Shown here piece after piece: positions 17,000 through 24,548 of a DNA stretch of 59,625 bases. The number at the start of each line of letters is the position of its first letter. Positions within the stretch are counted from its first letter, which is position 1. The notes beneath the pieces were generated by a model. That model did not search any database, was not told where the DNA came from, and saw only the letters and a list, made by a program, of their open reading frames with translations. A program made the position numbers and the translations under genes. Origin of the DNA: Nitrospina sp. UBA6727 (GTDB lineage Bacteria; Nitrospinota; Nitrospinia; Nitrospinales; VA-1); assembly GCA_002454045.1 (NCBI GenBank), contig DKID01000037.1, forward strand, positions 1-59,625. The letters are read 5' to 3'.

Positions 17000-19405
17000 A
17001 TGGGTTCCGAAAAAATTGTATTGCCGCTCCTCCCCTTGCGAGACATCATCGTCTTCCCGTTCATGGTGCTTCCCCTGTTCGTCGGCAGGGAGAAATCCAT
17101 TCTGGCTTTGGAAAAATCCATGGCCGAGCAAAAAAGTATTTTCCTCGCCGCCCAACGCAATCCCAACAACAACGAACCGCAACCCGCAGATATTTACGAA
17201 ACGGGAACGGTCGCGAACGTTCTCCAAATCCTCAAACTGACAGACGGAACCATGAAAGTTTTGGTGGAAGGTTTGCAGAGAGGACGCATTGAATCGTTCA
17301 CCGACAACCCGGATTATTTTGAAGTTGAAGTCAGCCACATTCACGAGAACGACCAACTGACGCCCGACATCAAGGCGTTGATGCGCAGCGTAGGAACCGT
17401 GTTTGACCAGTATGTAAAACTGAACCAAAAAATTCCTTTGGAAGCCGTCGCCGCCAGTTCCAATATTTTAGAACCGCACCGTTACGCCGACACCATCGCC
17501 GCCTACATGGTTTTCCAAACGCAAGAGAAACAGGAATTACTCGAAACCCTAAACCCCGCCGACCGTCTCAACAAACTTCTCAACATTCTCAAGTCAGAGA
17601 TGGAAGTCCTCAAAATTGAAAAACGCGTTCACGGTCGGGTGCGAAAACAAATGGAACGCAGCCAGAAAGAGTTTTATCTCAACGAACAAATCAAAGCCAT
17701 CCAGAAAGAATTAGGCAAACGCGACGAGTTCAAAACCGACATCGACGAACTCAAGCAAAAAATCAAGAAAGCAAAAATGTCCAAGGAGGTGAACGAAAAA
17801 GCCACCAAGGAATTAAAACGGTTGGAACTCATGCAGCCCATGTCCGCGGAGGCTACCGTCGCGCGAACTTATATCGAATGGCTTGCTGACCTGCCGTGGA
17901 AAAAATCCGCCGGCGCCGATAAAATCAAAATTTCCGAAGCGCAAAAAATTTTAGACGAGGACCATTACGGTTTAGAAAAAGTCAAAGAACGAATCACCGA
18001 ACATCTTGCAGTGGTGAAGTTGGTCAAAAAAATAAAAGGTCCCATCCTCTGCCTAGTGGGCCCTCCGGGTGTCGGCAAAACTTCGTTGGGACAATCCATC
18101 GGCAGAGCGATGGGCAGAAAATTTGTCCGCGCCTCCCTGGGCGGCATTCGGGATGAGGCGGAAATCCGCGGACACCGCCGAACTTATATTGGCGCTTTGC
18201 CGGGGAAAATCATTCAGGGCATCAAAAAAGCCGGCGTCCACAATCCCGTTTTCCTACTCGATGAAGTCGACAAAATGAACGCCGATTTTCGCGGCGACCC
18301 TTCCTCCGCCTTGCTGGAAGTTCTCGACCCGGAGCAAAACGCCAACTTCAACGACCATTATCTGGAAGTCGATTACGACCTTTCCAACGTACTTTTCATC
18401 TGCACCGCAAATGTTTTGCACTCCATCCCGCGACCGTTGCTGGACCGCATGGAAGTGCTCCGCCTGCCCGGCTATACCGATCAGGAAAAAATAAACATCG
18501 CCAAAAGTTTTCTCATCCCAAAAAAAGTTTCTGAACACGGCCTGACCAAGAAGAATATAGAATTCACCGACGCCGCCTTGGACATAATCATTCACGACTT
18601 CACCCGCGAAGCCGGGGTGCGAAATCTAGAAAGAGAAATCGCCACGCTCTGCAGAAAAGTCGTCAAGACCGTCGTCGAAAACGGGAAGAAGACCCGCATC
18701 AAAATCATTCCGTCCGTCTTGGAAAAATATCTCGGCGTCCCCAAATTTAAGCAAGCCGAAACCGCAAGCACACTGGAAATAGGCTCCGCGACTGGCCTCG
18801 CCTGGACGGAGTTTGGCGGCGAAACTCTCTCTATAGAAGTTTCCGTAGTCCCGGGGAACGGCAAGCTCGTGCCCACCGGGCAACTTGGCGACGTGATGAA
18901 AGAATCGGCGCAGGCGGCCATGACCTACGTGCGCTCACGCGCGACGAAGTTCGGGTTGCACAAAAATTTCTACCAGAAAAACGATTTCCACATTCACATC
19001 CCCGAAGGCGCCGTCCCCAAAGACGGACCCTCCGCCGGAATCACCATGGCGGTGGCGCTGGTCTCCGCGTTGACCAAAACGCCGCTGCGACCAGACCTCG
19101 CCATGACCGGCGAACTGACCCTGACCGGCAAAGTTTTGCCCATCGGCGGACTCAAAGAGAAAGTCCTCGCGGCGCACAGGTTCGGCGTCAAAAATCTTAT
19201 CATCCCCGTCGGCAACGAAAAAGATCTCCCCGAGGTTCCCGAAAATATCCGCGATGCCGTAAAGTTTTTCCCCGCCACCACGATGGACGACGTGGTCAAG
19301 CACTCGTTCGCCACAAAGTTCACGCGTCAGAAAAAACCCGCCGCGCAAAAATCCCGCAAGCGCACTCCATCGTCAAGACAACCCTCCATCTCGCAACTCA
19401 ACTAA
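17000..19405 (+). CDS. lon: ATP-dependent protease Lon
   Basis: 801-aa Lon A protease that degrades misfolded and regulatory proteins in the cytoplasm. In order: N-terminal LON substrate domain (about 10-200), a coiled-coil linker, the AAA+ module with Walker A GPPGVGKT at 354-361 and Walker B VFLLDEVDK, and the protease domain with the Ser678-Lys721 dyad (PKDGPSAG and GGLKEK). Spacing of the dyad equals that of E. coli Lon (43 residues). The C-terminal 20 or so residues are a basic Ser/Lys tail. ATG 17000 starts 3 bp after the clpX stop. Downstream, codons give way to a C-rich inverted repeat region. Confidence 0.97.
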   Translation: MGSEKIVLPLLPLRDIIVFPFMVLPLFVGREKSILALEKSMAEQKSIFLAAQRNPNNNEPQPADIYETGTVANVLQILKLTDGTMKVLVEGLQRGRIESFTDNPDYFEVEVSHIHENDQLTPDIKALMRSVGTVFDQYVKLNQKIPLEAVAASSNILEPHRYADTIAAYMVFQTQEKQELLETLNPADRLNKLLNILKSEMEVLKIEKRVHGRVRKQMERSQKEFYLNEQIKAIQKELGKRDEFKTDIDELKQKIKKAKMSKEVNEKATKELKRLELMQPMSAEATVARTYIEWLADLPWKKSAGADKIKISEAQKILDEDHYGLEKVKERITEHLAVVKLVKKIKGPILCLVGPPGVGKTSLGQSIGRAMGRKFVRASLGGIRDEAEIRGHRRTYIGALPGKIIQGIKKAGVHNPVFLLDEVDKMNADFRGDPSSALLEVLDPEQNANFNDHYLEVDYDLSNVLFICTANVLHSIPRPLLDRMEVLRLPGYTDQEKINIAKSFLIPKKVSEHGLTKKNIEFTDAALDIIIHDFTREAGVRNLEREIATLCRKVVKTVVENGKKTRIKIIPSVLEKYLGVPKFKQAETASTLEIGSATGLAWTEFGGETLSIEVSVVPGNGKLVPTGQLGDVMKESAQAAMTYVRSRATKFGLHKNFYQKNDFHIHIPEGAVPKDGPSAGITMAVALVSALTKTPLRPDLAMTGELTLTGKVLPIGGLKEKVLAAHRFGVKNLIIPVGNEKDLPEVPENIRDAVKFFPATTMDDVVKHSFATKFTRQKKPAAQKSRKRTPSSRQPSISQLN

Positions 19406-19452
19406 CCGCCGCCGTGATAGTCATCGTGCCGTCCCCACGCCGCGCGGCGGGA
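19404..19452 (-). repeat. repeat-family words with GC-rich inverted repeat after lon
   Basis: CCGCCGCCGTGATAGTCATC reads on the minus strand as GATGACTATCACGGCGGCGG, a diverged member of the GACGGTG family. CCGCCGC near its start can pair with GCGGCGG near 19445, which could form a stem, but there is no T-tract. Confidence 0.4.
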
Positions 19453-19484
19453 AGCCAACGCAACACCTCAACTTCCGACGACCC

Positions 19485-19943
19485 TTGTTTGCCATAAAAC
19501 ATCTCAGCGCTAACCAGCGATTGCTGTTGAATATTTTGGTGCCGACGGCGTACCTGCTCCCCTTGGTGCTGGCTTACTTCGGACCGAAAAATTTCGGCTT
19601 CGGAATTCGCGGTTTGGTTTATATCGGATTATGCGTCGGCGCGGCGGGCGTCCTGCTTTGGGTCGCCGCGATGTGGACGCTGGGCTCCTCGTTGTCGGTG
19701 TTGCCACGCGCCGACCGTCTAGTCACCAAAGGAGTTTACCGCGTTTTTCGTCACCCCATTTATGTCGGAATAGTTTTGACGTTGACCGGATTGTTCGTGG
19801 CTTGCGGGTCCGCATCCTGCCTGGTTTACGTGTTGCTGTTGGTGGTGCCGCTGAACATTTTCCGAGCGCGGGCGGAAGAAAAAGTTTTGCTGCAACAATT
19901 CGGGGAACCTTACCGCCGCTACCGCGACTCCACCCTTTTCTGA
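19485..19943 (+). CDS. isoprenylcysteine carboxyl methyltransferase-family membrane protein
   Basis: 152-aa integral membrane protein with four hydrophobic segments (about 14-32, 42-63, 95-115 and 115-130). It carries the family's C-terminal pattern RHPIYVGIVLTLTG (about 86-99), then RAEEKVLLQQFGEPYRRY. This is the SAM-binding hallmark of ICMT/PEMT-like methyltransferases, which in bacteria methylate lipids or isoprenoid-linked substrates; the substrate here is unknown. The only plausible start is TTG 19485, with no strong ribosome-binding site; a later TTG is possible. It ends 11 bp before the amidohydrolase start, suggesting an operon. Confidence 0.8.
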   Translation: MFAIKHLSANQRLLLNILVPTAYLLPLVLAYFGPKNFGFGIRGLVYIGLCVGAAGVLLWVAAMWTLGSSLSVLPRADRLVTKGVYRVFRHPIYVGIVLTLTGLFVACGSASCLVYVLLLVVPLNIFRARAEEKVLLQQFGEPYRRYRDSTLF

Positions 19944-19954
19944 ACGATGAGACC

Positions 19955-21334
19955 ATGGCGTTAAAAATAAGATTCCGCGCTTTGCTGACGCTATGCGGCG
20001 CCCCCATCGAAAACGGCGAACTGGTTGTTGACGACGGAAAAATTGTAGAAATTTCCAATCAATCCGCGAACGGAAAAAACGACGCCGCAGAAAATGCCGG
20101 CGGGGAAAACGACGGCGCGAATGACGCCGCGAAAAATGACGGCCGCGGTGACGGCGGCGGTGGGGTGACGACGGCGACGGCGCGGAATATCGACGGCGGG
20201 GAAAACGACGACGTGCTGGATCTTTCCGACTGTCTGCTGATGCCGGGATTCGTCAACGCGCACTGCCACCTTAGTTTTACCGCGCTCGAAAAAAAACTTT
20301 CGCCGTCGCCGTCGCCATCGCCATCGCCCTTCGCCGATTGGATTCGCGCGCTGGTTTCTTTGAACGCCGCCGTTGACGACGAAAGTCGGCTGCAAGGAAT
20401 TTACGCCGGCGCCGACGCGATGAAACGTTCCGGCGTGACCGCGTTGGGGGATTATATCGCCGAGCCCGAACTGCTGAAAGTGATCGGCGGATTGGGTTTT
20501 CGCGCGGTGTTATTTTTGGAGACAATCGGGTTTCGTTCCGCGCACGCGCAATCTCTTTGCGCGAAGGCGGAAGATATTTTGCGAAGCGCATCCCTCCCGC
20601 CGCTCAGCATTTTAGGTTTGGCGCCGCACGCCCCTTATTCCGTTTCCCCGCAACTGTTCCGATGCCTTGGAAAACTTGCGCGGAAATACCATCGCCCGTT
20701 CTCCTGTCACGTCGCGGAAACTCAGGATGAAGTACGGTTTCTCGATGACGGCGACGACGCGCTGGAAAAGTTTCTCAAAGAAAGACACGCTTGGGATTCG
20801 CGATGGAAACCCGCCGGCAAAACTCCCGTCCAATACCTAGATTCCTTGCGCGTGCTCGACCGTCTCATCGCCGTCCACTGCAATTTTGTTTCCGCAGATT
20901 TTGCTACGATGGCGGAAAAAAAAGTCAGCGCGGTATTTTGTCCCAACAGCACCGAGTGGTTTGGTCGGACGAAGTTCATGCCGGTTCGCGCTTTGCTGGA
21001 TGCGGGAATCAACGTCGCCTTAGGCACCGATTCGCTGGCCAGCAATGACTCCCTGAATTTCCTGCGCGAGTTGCGTGTGGCGGACGAACTTTTGCCCGAC
21101 GTCGGCCGCGGGGAAATCCTCGCCATGGCGACCTGCGCGGGCGGCGAAGCGCTGGGTTTGGAGTGCGGCAAGTTGGCGCGCGGACGACCGGCGGATGTAA
21201 TCGGATTTCGCGTGCCGCCTTCCTACGCCGGTTCGTGGTGCGACGTGCCGTTTGAATCCCGCCGTCATGAAGTGGATTTTTATATGGTGGCCGGCGAGCC
21301 CGCAACATTTTTTCGCAGCGCGGCGTCGCGTTAG
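19955..21334 (+). CDS. amidohydrolase, ATZ/TRZ-type deaminase family
   Basis: 459-aa metal-dependent hydrolase of the cytosine-deaminase-like/chlorohydrolase branch. Metal ligands are visible: HxH in NAHCHLSF (His103, His105), His in SCHVAETQDE, His in AVHCNFVS and Asp in ALGTDSLASND. Likely a purine or nucleoside deaminase such as SAH/MTA or aminofutalosine deaminase, but the substrate cannot be read. Two unusual insertions: residues about 44-86, a Gly/Asn/Asp-rich tract over GACGGCGG repeats (20085-20215), and a Ser-Pro hexanucleotide array (SPSPSPSPSPF, 20296-20325) next to the HxH loop. The latter falls near the active site. ATG 19955 gives the normal N-terminus MALKIRFRALLTLCG. Confidence 0.85.
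   Translation: MALKIRFRALLTLCGAPIENGELVVDDGKIVEISNQSANGKNDAAENAGGENDGANDAAKNDGRGDGGGGVTTATARNIDGGENDDVLDLSDCLLMPGFVNAHCHLSFTALEKKLSPSPSPSPSPFADWIRALVSLNAAVDDESRLQGIYAGADAMKRSGVTALGDYIAEPELLKVIGGLGFRAVLFLETIGFRSAHAQSLCAKAEDILRSASLPPLSILGLAPHAPYSVSPQLFRCLGKLARKYHRPFSCHVAETQDEVRFLDDGDDALEKFLKERHAWDSRWKPAGKTPVQYLDSLRVLDRLIAVHCNFVSADFATMAEKKVSAVFCPNSTEWFGRTKFMPVRALLDAGINVALGTDSLASNDSLNFLRELRVADELLPDVGRGEILAMATCAGGEALGLECGKLARGRPADVIGFRVPPSYAGSWCDVPFESRRHEVDFYMVAGEPATFFRSAASR
20085..20215 (+). repeat. GACGGCGG repeat inside the amidohydrolase gene
   Basis: In-frame low-complexity DNA: AACGACGGCGCGAATGACGC, then AATGACGGCCGCGGTGACGG, then GGTGGGGTGACGACGGCGAC. It adds about 40 residues of Gly, Asn, Asp, Ala and Thr between the first beta-strands and the HxH motif. 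Part of the window-wide family. Confidence 0.75.
20296..20325 (+). repeat. (TCGCCG/A)n hexanucleotide array coding Ser-Pro
   Basis: Five TCGCCG or TCGCCA hexamers in a row (20296-20325 or so) encode alternating Ser-Pro residues in the loop after the metal-binding HCH motif. A length-variable microsatellite would keep frame because the unit is six bases. Confidence 0.7.
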
Positions 21335-21335
21335 A

Positions 21336-21425
21336 TTTCTCGCCGCCGCCATCACCGTCATCCCCGCGCAAGCAGGAATCCAGTTGAGCGCGCTGTCACG
21401 TTGCCGTCGGCGGTTTCGTCTTGCG
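21336..21425. repeat. dispersed GTCATCCCCGCG...GGAATCCAG palindromic element
   Basis: Just after the amidohydrolase stop, CGTCATCCCCGCGC followed by AAGCAGGAATCCAG (21356-21383) matches a very widespread bacterial dispersed palindrome whose forward translation reads VIPAQAGIQ. The stem is imperfect here, so this looks like a decayed copy. Minus-orientation GACGGTG-family words (CCGCCGCCATCACCGTCATC) lie immediately before it. Confidence 0.65.
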
Positions 21426-21449
21426 GTGGGATAAAAAATAAAAAAGTTG

Positions 21450-21478
21450 TGGCATTCGCGAATTTTCGGTGTTATGCT
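21450..21478 (+). promoter_or_regulatory. extended -10 promoter for the tRNA cluster
   Basis: TGTTATGCT (21470-21478) is an extended -10 element with hexamer TATGCT. A weak -35-like TGGCAT lies at 21450-21455, 17 bases upstream. The predicted start near 21485 is about 17 bases before tRNA-Thr. An A-rich tract at 21431-21445 could act as an UP element. Confidence 0.5.
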
Positions 21479-21501
21479 TCTCGGCTTATTTATTTTACTG
21501 A

Positions 21502-21577
21502 GCTGGCGTAGCTCAGTTGGTAGAGCAGCTGATTTGTAATCAGCAGGTCGGGGGTTCGAGTCCCTTTGCCAGCTCCA
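21502..21577 (+). tRNA. tRNA-Thr (UGU)
   Basis: 76-nt tRNA with acceptor GCTGGCG/TGCCAGC, D-arm GCTCAGTTGGTAGAGC and anticodon loop TTTGTAA (anticodon UGU) between GCTGA and TCAGC. T-loop is GGTTCGAGTCC and CCA is encoded at 21575-21577. First of four tRNAs preceding rpmG. Confidence 0.95.
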
Positions 21578-21678
21578 GTTTATGTTGACTGGTTTGAAGC
21601 GGATTCTGGTATCCCGCAACGGAGGTTTAGGTTGAGCGAACGGCGGGCTGTTGGGCGAGATAGTTTATCCAGAATGCC

Positions 21679-21760
21679 GGGGAGGTTCCCGAGTGGTCAA
21701 AGGGAACAGACTGTAAATCTGTCGGCTCAGCCTTCGGAGGTTCGAATCCTCCCCTCCCCA
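21679..21760 (+). tRNA. tRNA-Tyr (GUA)
   Basis: 82-nt tRNA with acceptor GGGGAGG/CCTCCCC, anticodon arm ACAGA-CTGTAAA-TCTGT (anticodon GUA), a long class-II variable arm and T-arm GGAGGTTCGAATCCTCC. Discriminator is A21760; CCA is not encoded. Confidence 0.95.
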
Positions 21761-21785
21761 TCCTGAATTCAGGTTGGACGGACTT

Positions 21786-21862
21786 GCGGGAATAGCTCAG
21801 TTGGCTAGAGCGTCAGCCTTCCAAGCTGAGGGTCGCCGGTTCGAGTCCGGTTTCCCGCTCCA
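21786..21862 (+). tRNA. tRNA-Gly (UCC)
   Basis: 77-nt tRNA with acceptor GCGGGAA/TTCCCGC, anticodon arm TCAGC-CTTCCAA-GCTGA (anticodon UCC), T-loop GGTTCGAGTCC and encoded CCA at 21860-21862. Confidence 0.95.
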
Positions 21863-21894
21863 TCTTTGGTCGGGCTTGGTGAATGATACGACAC

Positions 21895-21969
21895 GCCCAC
21901 GTAGCTCAGTGGTGGAGCACTTCCTTGGTAAGGAAGAGGTCATCGGTTCAATCCCGATCGTGGGCTCCA
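21895..21969 (+). tRNA. tRNA-Thr (GGU)
   Basis: 75-nt tRNA with acceptor GCCCACG/CGTGGGC, anticodon arm CTTCC-TTGGTAA-GGAAG (anticodon GGU), T-loop GGTTCAATCCC and encoded CCA at 21967-21969. In many bacteria tuf follows this tRNA; here rpmG follows instead. Confidence 0.95.
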
Positions 21970-22070
21970 GATTTCCGCAGAGCGTAACCGGGGCGTTGAT
22001 TTCGGTGTGGATTATAAATGTCTTCCGACTAAGTTACGAAAGCGGCGGACGCAAAGTTTAGTTGGGAACG

Positions 22071-22220
22071 ATGAGAGTAATTATTCATTTGGCGTGTTCA
22101 GAGTGTAATCGGAAAAATTATTCGGGGACGAAAAACAAGAGGACCACCGAGCAAAGGTTGGAGTTCAAAAAATATTGCCGATTTTGCAGGAAGCATACTC
22201 CCCACAAAGAAACCAAATAG
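22071..22220 (+). CDS. rpmG: 50S ribosomal protein L33
   Basis: 49-aa ribosomal protein L33 of the large subunit, too short for usual gene-length cut-offs. It begins MRVIIHLACSECNRKNYSGT and has the zinc-binding cysteines Cys9, Cys12, Cys36 and Cys39. Start ATG 22071 follows GGGAACG; stop TAG 22218-22220. It lies between tRNA-Thr and tRNA-Trp, upstream of secE and nusG, which is the standard place for rpmG. The tuf gene that often accompanies it is absent here, leaving only the copy in the str operon within this window. Confidence 0.95.
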   Translation: MRVIIHLACSECNRKNYSGTKNKRTTEQRLEFKKYCRFCRKHTPHKETK

Positions 22221-22314
22221 CGAAATACCAAGTGGCTGGGAGCGAGGCGCCGTGCCCACAAAGCCCGGGCGGGATGGTTCCTACCCTCCACGAAACTGGC
22301 GCGGATTCCGAATT

Positions 22315-22387
22315 AGGTCAGTAGCTCTAACGGTAGAGCGTCGGATTCCAAATCCGAGGGTTGGGGGTTCGAATCCCTCCTGGCCTG
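22315..22387 (+). tRNA. tRNA-Trp (CCA)
   Basis: 73-nt tRNA with acceptor AGGTCAG/CTGGCCT, anticodon arm TCGGA-TTCCAAA-TCCGA (anticodon CCA), T-loop GGTTCGAATCC and discriminator G22387. The 3' CCA is not encoded. It lies 31 bp before secE. Confidence 0.95.
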
Positions 22388-22418
22388 CTGTGCTGAAACC
22401 CGATTGTTTCAGAGGGTT

Positions 22419-22601
22419 ATGATTGCGAGAGCTTTAGAATTTCTAGCCGAGGTGAAAGCCGAAGTCGGCAAAGTAACCTGGCCTACCCGCAGAGAAGCAC
22501 TGGGCGGCACCGTCGTCGTCGTCATCGTCGTTCTATTGATGGCGACGTTTTTGGGAATCATCGACGCGATTCTCTCGAAGATTGTGCAAAGCATCATTTA
22601 G
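22419..22601 (+). CDS. secE: preprotein translocase subunit SecE
   Basis: 60-aa single-pass membrane subunit that clamps SecY in the SecYEG export channel. It contains the amphipathic cytoplasmic helix FLAEVKAEVGKVTWPTRREA, with the hallmark VxWPTR, then one transmembrane helix (about residues 30-52, Val/Ile-rich). This is the short one-helix form rather than the three-helix E. coli form. ATG 22419 preceded by AGAGGG was chosen; TTG 22404 would add five residues. It sits between tRNA-Trp and nusG, the universal neighbour. Confidence 0.95.
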   Translation: MIARALEFLAEVKAEVGKVTWPTRREALGGTVVVVIVVLLMATFLGIIDAILSKIVQSII

Positions 22602-22619
22602 GATTTTAGCGGAGGAATC

Positions 22620-23150
22620 TTGTCCAAGCAATGGTTCGTGATTCATACCTATTCCGGTTTTGAGCGGAAGGTGAAGTTGAGCATCGAGGAGCAGTTCGAC
22701 CGCTCCAACTTCAAAGAAAACTTCGGCGAGGTCGTAATCCCGACCGAAGACGTAGTCGAGATTAGGAAGGGCAAGAAAAAAGTTTCTTCGCGGAAGTTTT
22801 TCCCGGGGTACATCCTAATCAACGTCGAGATGAATCAAGACATTTGGTACATGATAAAAAACACCGCCAAGGTGACCGGTTTTCTCGGCAGCGGCGGCGA
22901 GCCCGTCCCTTTATCCGAGGAAGAGGTCAAGGCGATCATGGCGCAGATTGAGGGAGAATCCGCGCGGCCGAAACCGAAATTCTCCTTCGAGAAAGGGGAA
23001 AACATTCGGGTGATAGAGGGACCGTTCCTGAACTTCAACGGCGCGGTGGAAGACGTCAACCACGACCGCGGAAAAGTGAGAGTTATGATTTCGATTTTTG
23101 GCCGCGCCACCCCGGTGGAATTAGAGTTCCCCCAAATCGAGCGGGTGTAA
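22620..23150 (+). CDS. nusG: transcription termination/antitermination protein NusG
   Basis: 176-aa NusG, which binds the RNA polymerase clamp to increase processivity and couples to Rho or ribosomal S10. The NGN domain opens KQWFVIHTYSGFERKVK. The KOW domain is C-terminal (about 125-176; PFLNFNGAVEDVNHDRGKVR). It uses a TTG start at 22620, justified by GGAGGAATC immediately upstream and by the conserved N-terminus. Both rho and rpsJ partners are also in this window. It lies 18 bp after secE; a repeat-filled gap of about 120 bp follows before rplK. Confidence 0.96.
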   Translation: MSKQWFVIHTYSGFERKVKLSIEEQFDRSNFKENFGEVVIPTEDVVEIRKGKKKVSSRKFFPGYILINVEMNQDIWYMIKNTAKVTGFLGSGGEPVPLSEEEVKAIMAQIEGESARPKPKFSFEKGENIRVIEGPFLNFNGAVEDVNHDRGKVRVMISIFGRATPVELEFPQIERV

Positions 23151-23159
23151 TCACGCAAA

Positions 23160-23225
23160 GCGCACCGACCGCGGCGACGATGGTGATGACGGCGACGGTT
23201 TGGATGACGGTGGCGTCCGCGGCGA
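23160..23225 (+). repeat. GATGACGG repeat between nusG and rplK
   Basis: CCGCGGCGACGATGGTGATG, then ACGGCGACGGTTTGGATGACGGTGGCG, fills most of the 122-bp nusG-rplK gap. The ribosome-binding region of rplK (AAGGAGACCG at 23259-23268) is outside it. Confidence 0.65.
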
Positions 23226-23272
23226 AAAGTGCGGCGAGTTATTCGTAGCGAATTATTTAAGGAGACCGAGTT

Positions 23273-23701
23273 GTGGCGACGAAGGAAGTGACGGGTCAAA
23301 TCAAATTGCAAATTCCAGCGGGGCAAGCCACCCCGGCGCCGCCAGTTGGACCAGCGTTGGGCCAACACGGCGTGAACATCATGGAGTTTTGCAAAGCCTT
23401 CAACGCCAAGACGCAAGGGCAAGAAGGCAATATCATCCCCGTCATCATCGACGTTCATAAAGACAAAAGTTTTTCCTTCATCACAAAATCTTCCCCCGCC
23501 TCGGCTTTATTGAAGCAAGCGGCGGGGATTGCAAAAGGCTCCTCCAATCCGAGCAAAGAGTCCGCGGGGACGGTGACCCAAGAGCAAGTCCGGGAAATTG
23601 CCAAAGCGAAGATGGCGGACTTGAACGCCGAGGACATTGACGCCGCGATGCGCATCATCGCCGGCTCGGCGAAAAGTATGGGCTTGAAAGTCGAGAATTA
23701 A
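23273..23701 (+). CDS. rplK: 50S ribosomal protein L11
   Basis: 142-aa L11, part of the GTPase-associated centre at the base of the L7/L12 stalk. Recognised by KLQIPAGQATPAPPVGPALG at the N-terminus (proline-rich switch domain) and the C-terminal rRNA-binding domain ending AKSMGLKVEN. Full length. The GTG start at 23273 is supported by AAGGAGACCG upstream. It is the first of rplK-rplA-rplJ-rplL, in the classical order. Confidence 0.97.
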   Translation: MATKEVTGQIKLQIPAGQATPAPPVGPALGQHGVNIMEFCKAFNAKTQGQEGNIIPVIIDVHKDKSFSFITKSSPASALLKQAAGIAKGSSNPSKESAGTVTQEQVREIAKAKMADLNAEDIDAAMRIIAGSAKSMGLKVEN

Positions 23702-23725
23702 CCGCCAGCGAACGGGACGAAAATT

Positions 23726-24415
23726 ATGCCGAAGCACGGAAAAAAATATCGCGCGGTCGCGGAAAAAATCGACCCCAATGTCAAATATGAATTGCGGGAA
23801 GCTTTGAGTTTAGCGACTTCCGCAACGTCGCCGAAGTTTGACGAATCGGTGGACATCGCGGTCCGGCTCAGCGTGGACCCGCGGAAAGCCGACCAGAATA
23901 TCCGCGGCAGCGTCGTCTTACCCAAAGGAACGGGGAAGAAGTTTCGCGTGCTCGTGTTCGCCAAAGGGGAAAAAGAAAAGGAAGCCAGAGACGCCGGAGC
24001 GGAAACCGTTGGCGGCGACGACTTAGTCAAGAAAATTCAGGAAGGCTGGCTGGAGTTTGACCGCGTGGTGGCCACTCCCGACATGATGAGTCAGGTGGGA
24101 AAACTGGGGAAAACCCTCGGTCCCCGCGGGCTGATGCCCAATCCGAAAACGGGCACGGTGACCTTCGACGTCAAGCAAGCCGTCGAATCTATTCAAGCCG
24201 GCAAAGTGGATTACCGAGTTGACAAGGCGGGCATCATCCATGCCTCCCTCGGTCGCGCGAGTTTTTCGGCGGCGGCGTTGGAAGAAAATTTTCACGCCCT
24301 GATGAAGGCGCTCGTCAAAGCGAAACCAGCCTCCAGCAAAGGCAACTATGTCAAAGGAATTTCGGTGTCCACGACCATGGGCGTCGGGGTCAGGGTGGTT
24401 TACACGCCCAACTGA
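23726..24415 (+). CDS. rplA: 50S ribosomal protein L1
   Basis: 229-aa L1, which forms the mobile L1 stalk that helps move deacylated tRNA out of the E site. The family signature is visible: GKTLGPRGLMPNPKTGTVT (about residues 129-147), with KAGIIHASLGRASF after it. Length is normal. ATG 23726 lies 24 bp after rplK, the usual pair. L1 often represses its own operon; I could not identify an L1-binding mimic in the leader. Confidence 0.97.
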   Translation: MPKHGKKYRAVAEKIDPNVKYELREALSLATSATSPKFDESVDIAVRLSVDPRKADQNIRGSVVLPKGTGKKFRVLVFAKGEKEKEARDAGAETVGGDDLVKKIQEGWLEFDRVVATPDMMSQVGKLGKTLGPRGLMPNPKTGTVTFDVKQAVESIQAGKVDYRVDKAGIIHASLGRASFSAAALEENFHALMKALVKAKPASSKGNYVKGISVSTTMGVGVRVVYTPN

Positions 24416-24439
24416 TTGAAGAGGAAGAAAGTCGCCGAA

Positions 24440-24530
24440 ATTTTTCCCGCCGCCGTCGCATTATCATCACGACGCGGCGGCGATGACGGCGACGACGATG
24501 GTCGTCGTCACGGAACGGCGAGCGACGAAA
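24440..24530 (+). repeat. repeat-family sequence in the rplJ leader
   Basis: The rplA-rplJ gap contains both orientations of the repeat words: CCGCCGCCGTCGC early and GGCGGCGATGACGGCGACGA later, ending in a short perfect hairpin. An ATG at 24483 inside it is in frame with rplJ but is not a convincing start. Confidence 0.6.
24491..24509 (+). promoter_or_regulatory. perfect hairpin in the rplJ leader
   Basis: GACGACGA (24491-24498), TGG loop, TCGTCGTC (24502-24509): a perfect 8-bp stem with a 3-nt loop, 39 bases before the rplJ start. In E. coli the rplJ leader folds to bind L10-L12 for feedback control. This hairpin is at the right place but is built from the repeat words, so a regulatory role is only a possibility. 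Confidence 0.4.
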
Positions 24531-24548
24531 ACGAGAGAGGTGGCGGAC

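Noticed and set aside
20296..20325. Ser-Pro array considered as phase-variable frameshift switch
   Set aside because: Six-base units cannot shift the frame; only length variation is possible.
24483..24548. Alternative ATG start for rplJ inside the repeat
   Set aside because: The added residues are repeat-encoded and absent from the L10 family; GTG 24549 has the better ribosome-binding region.
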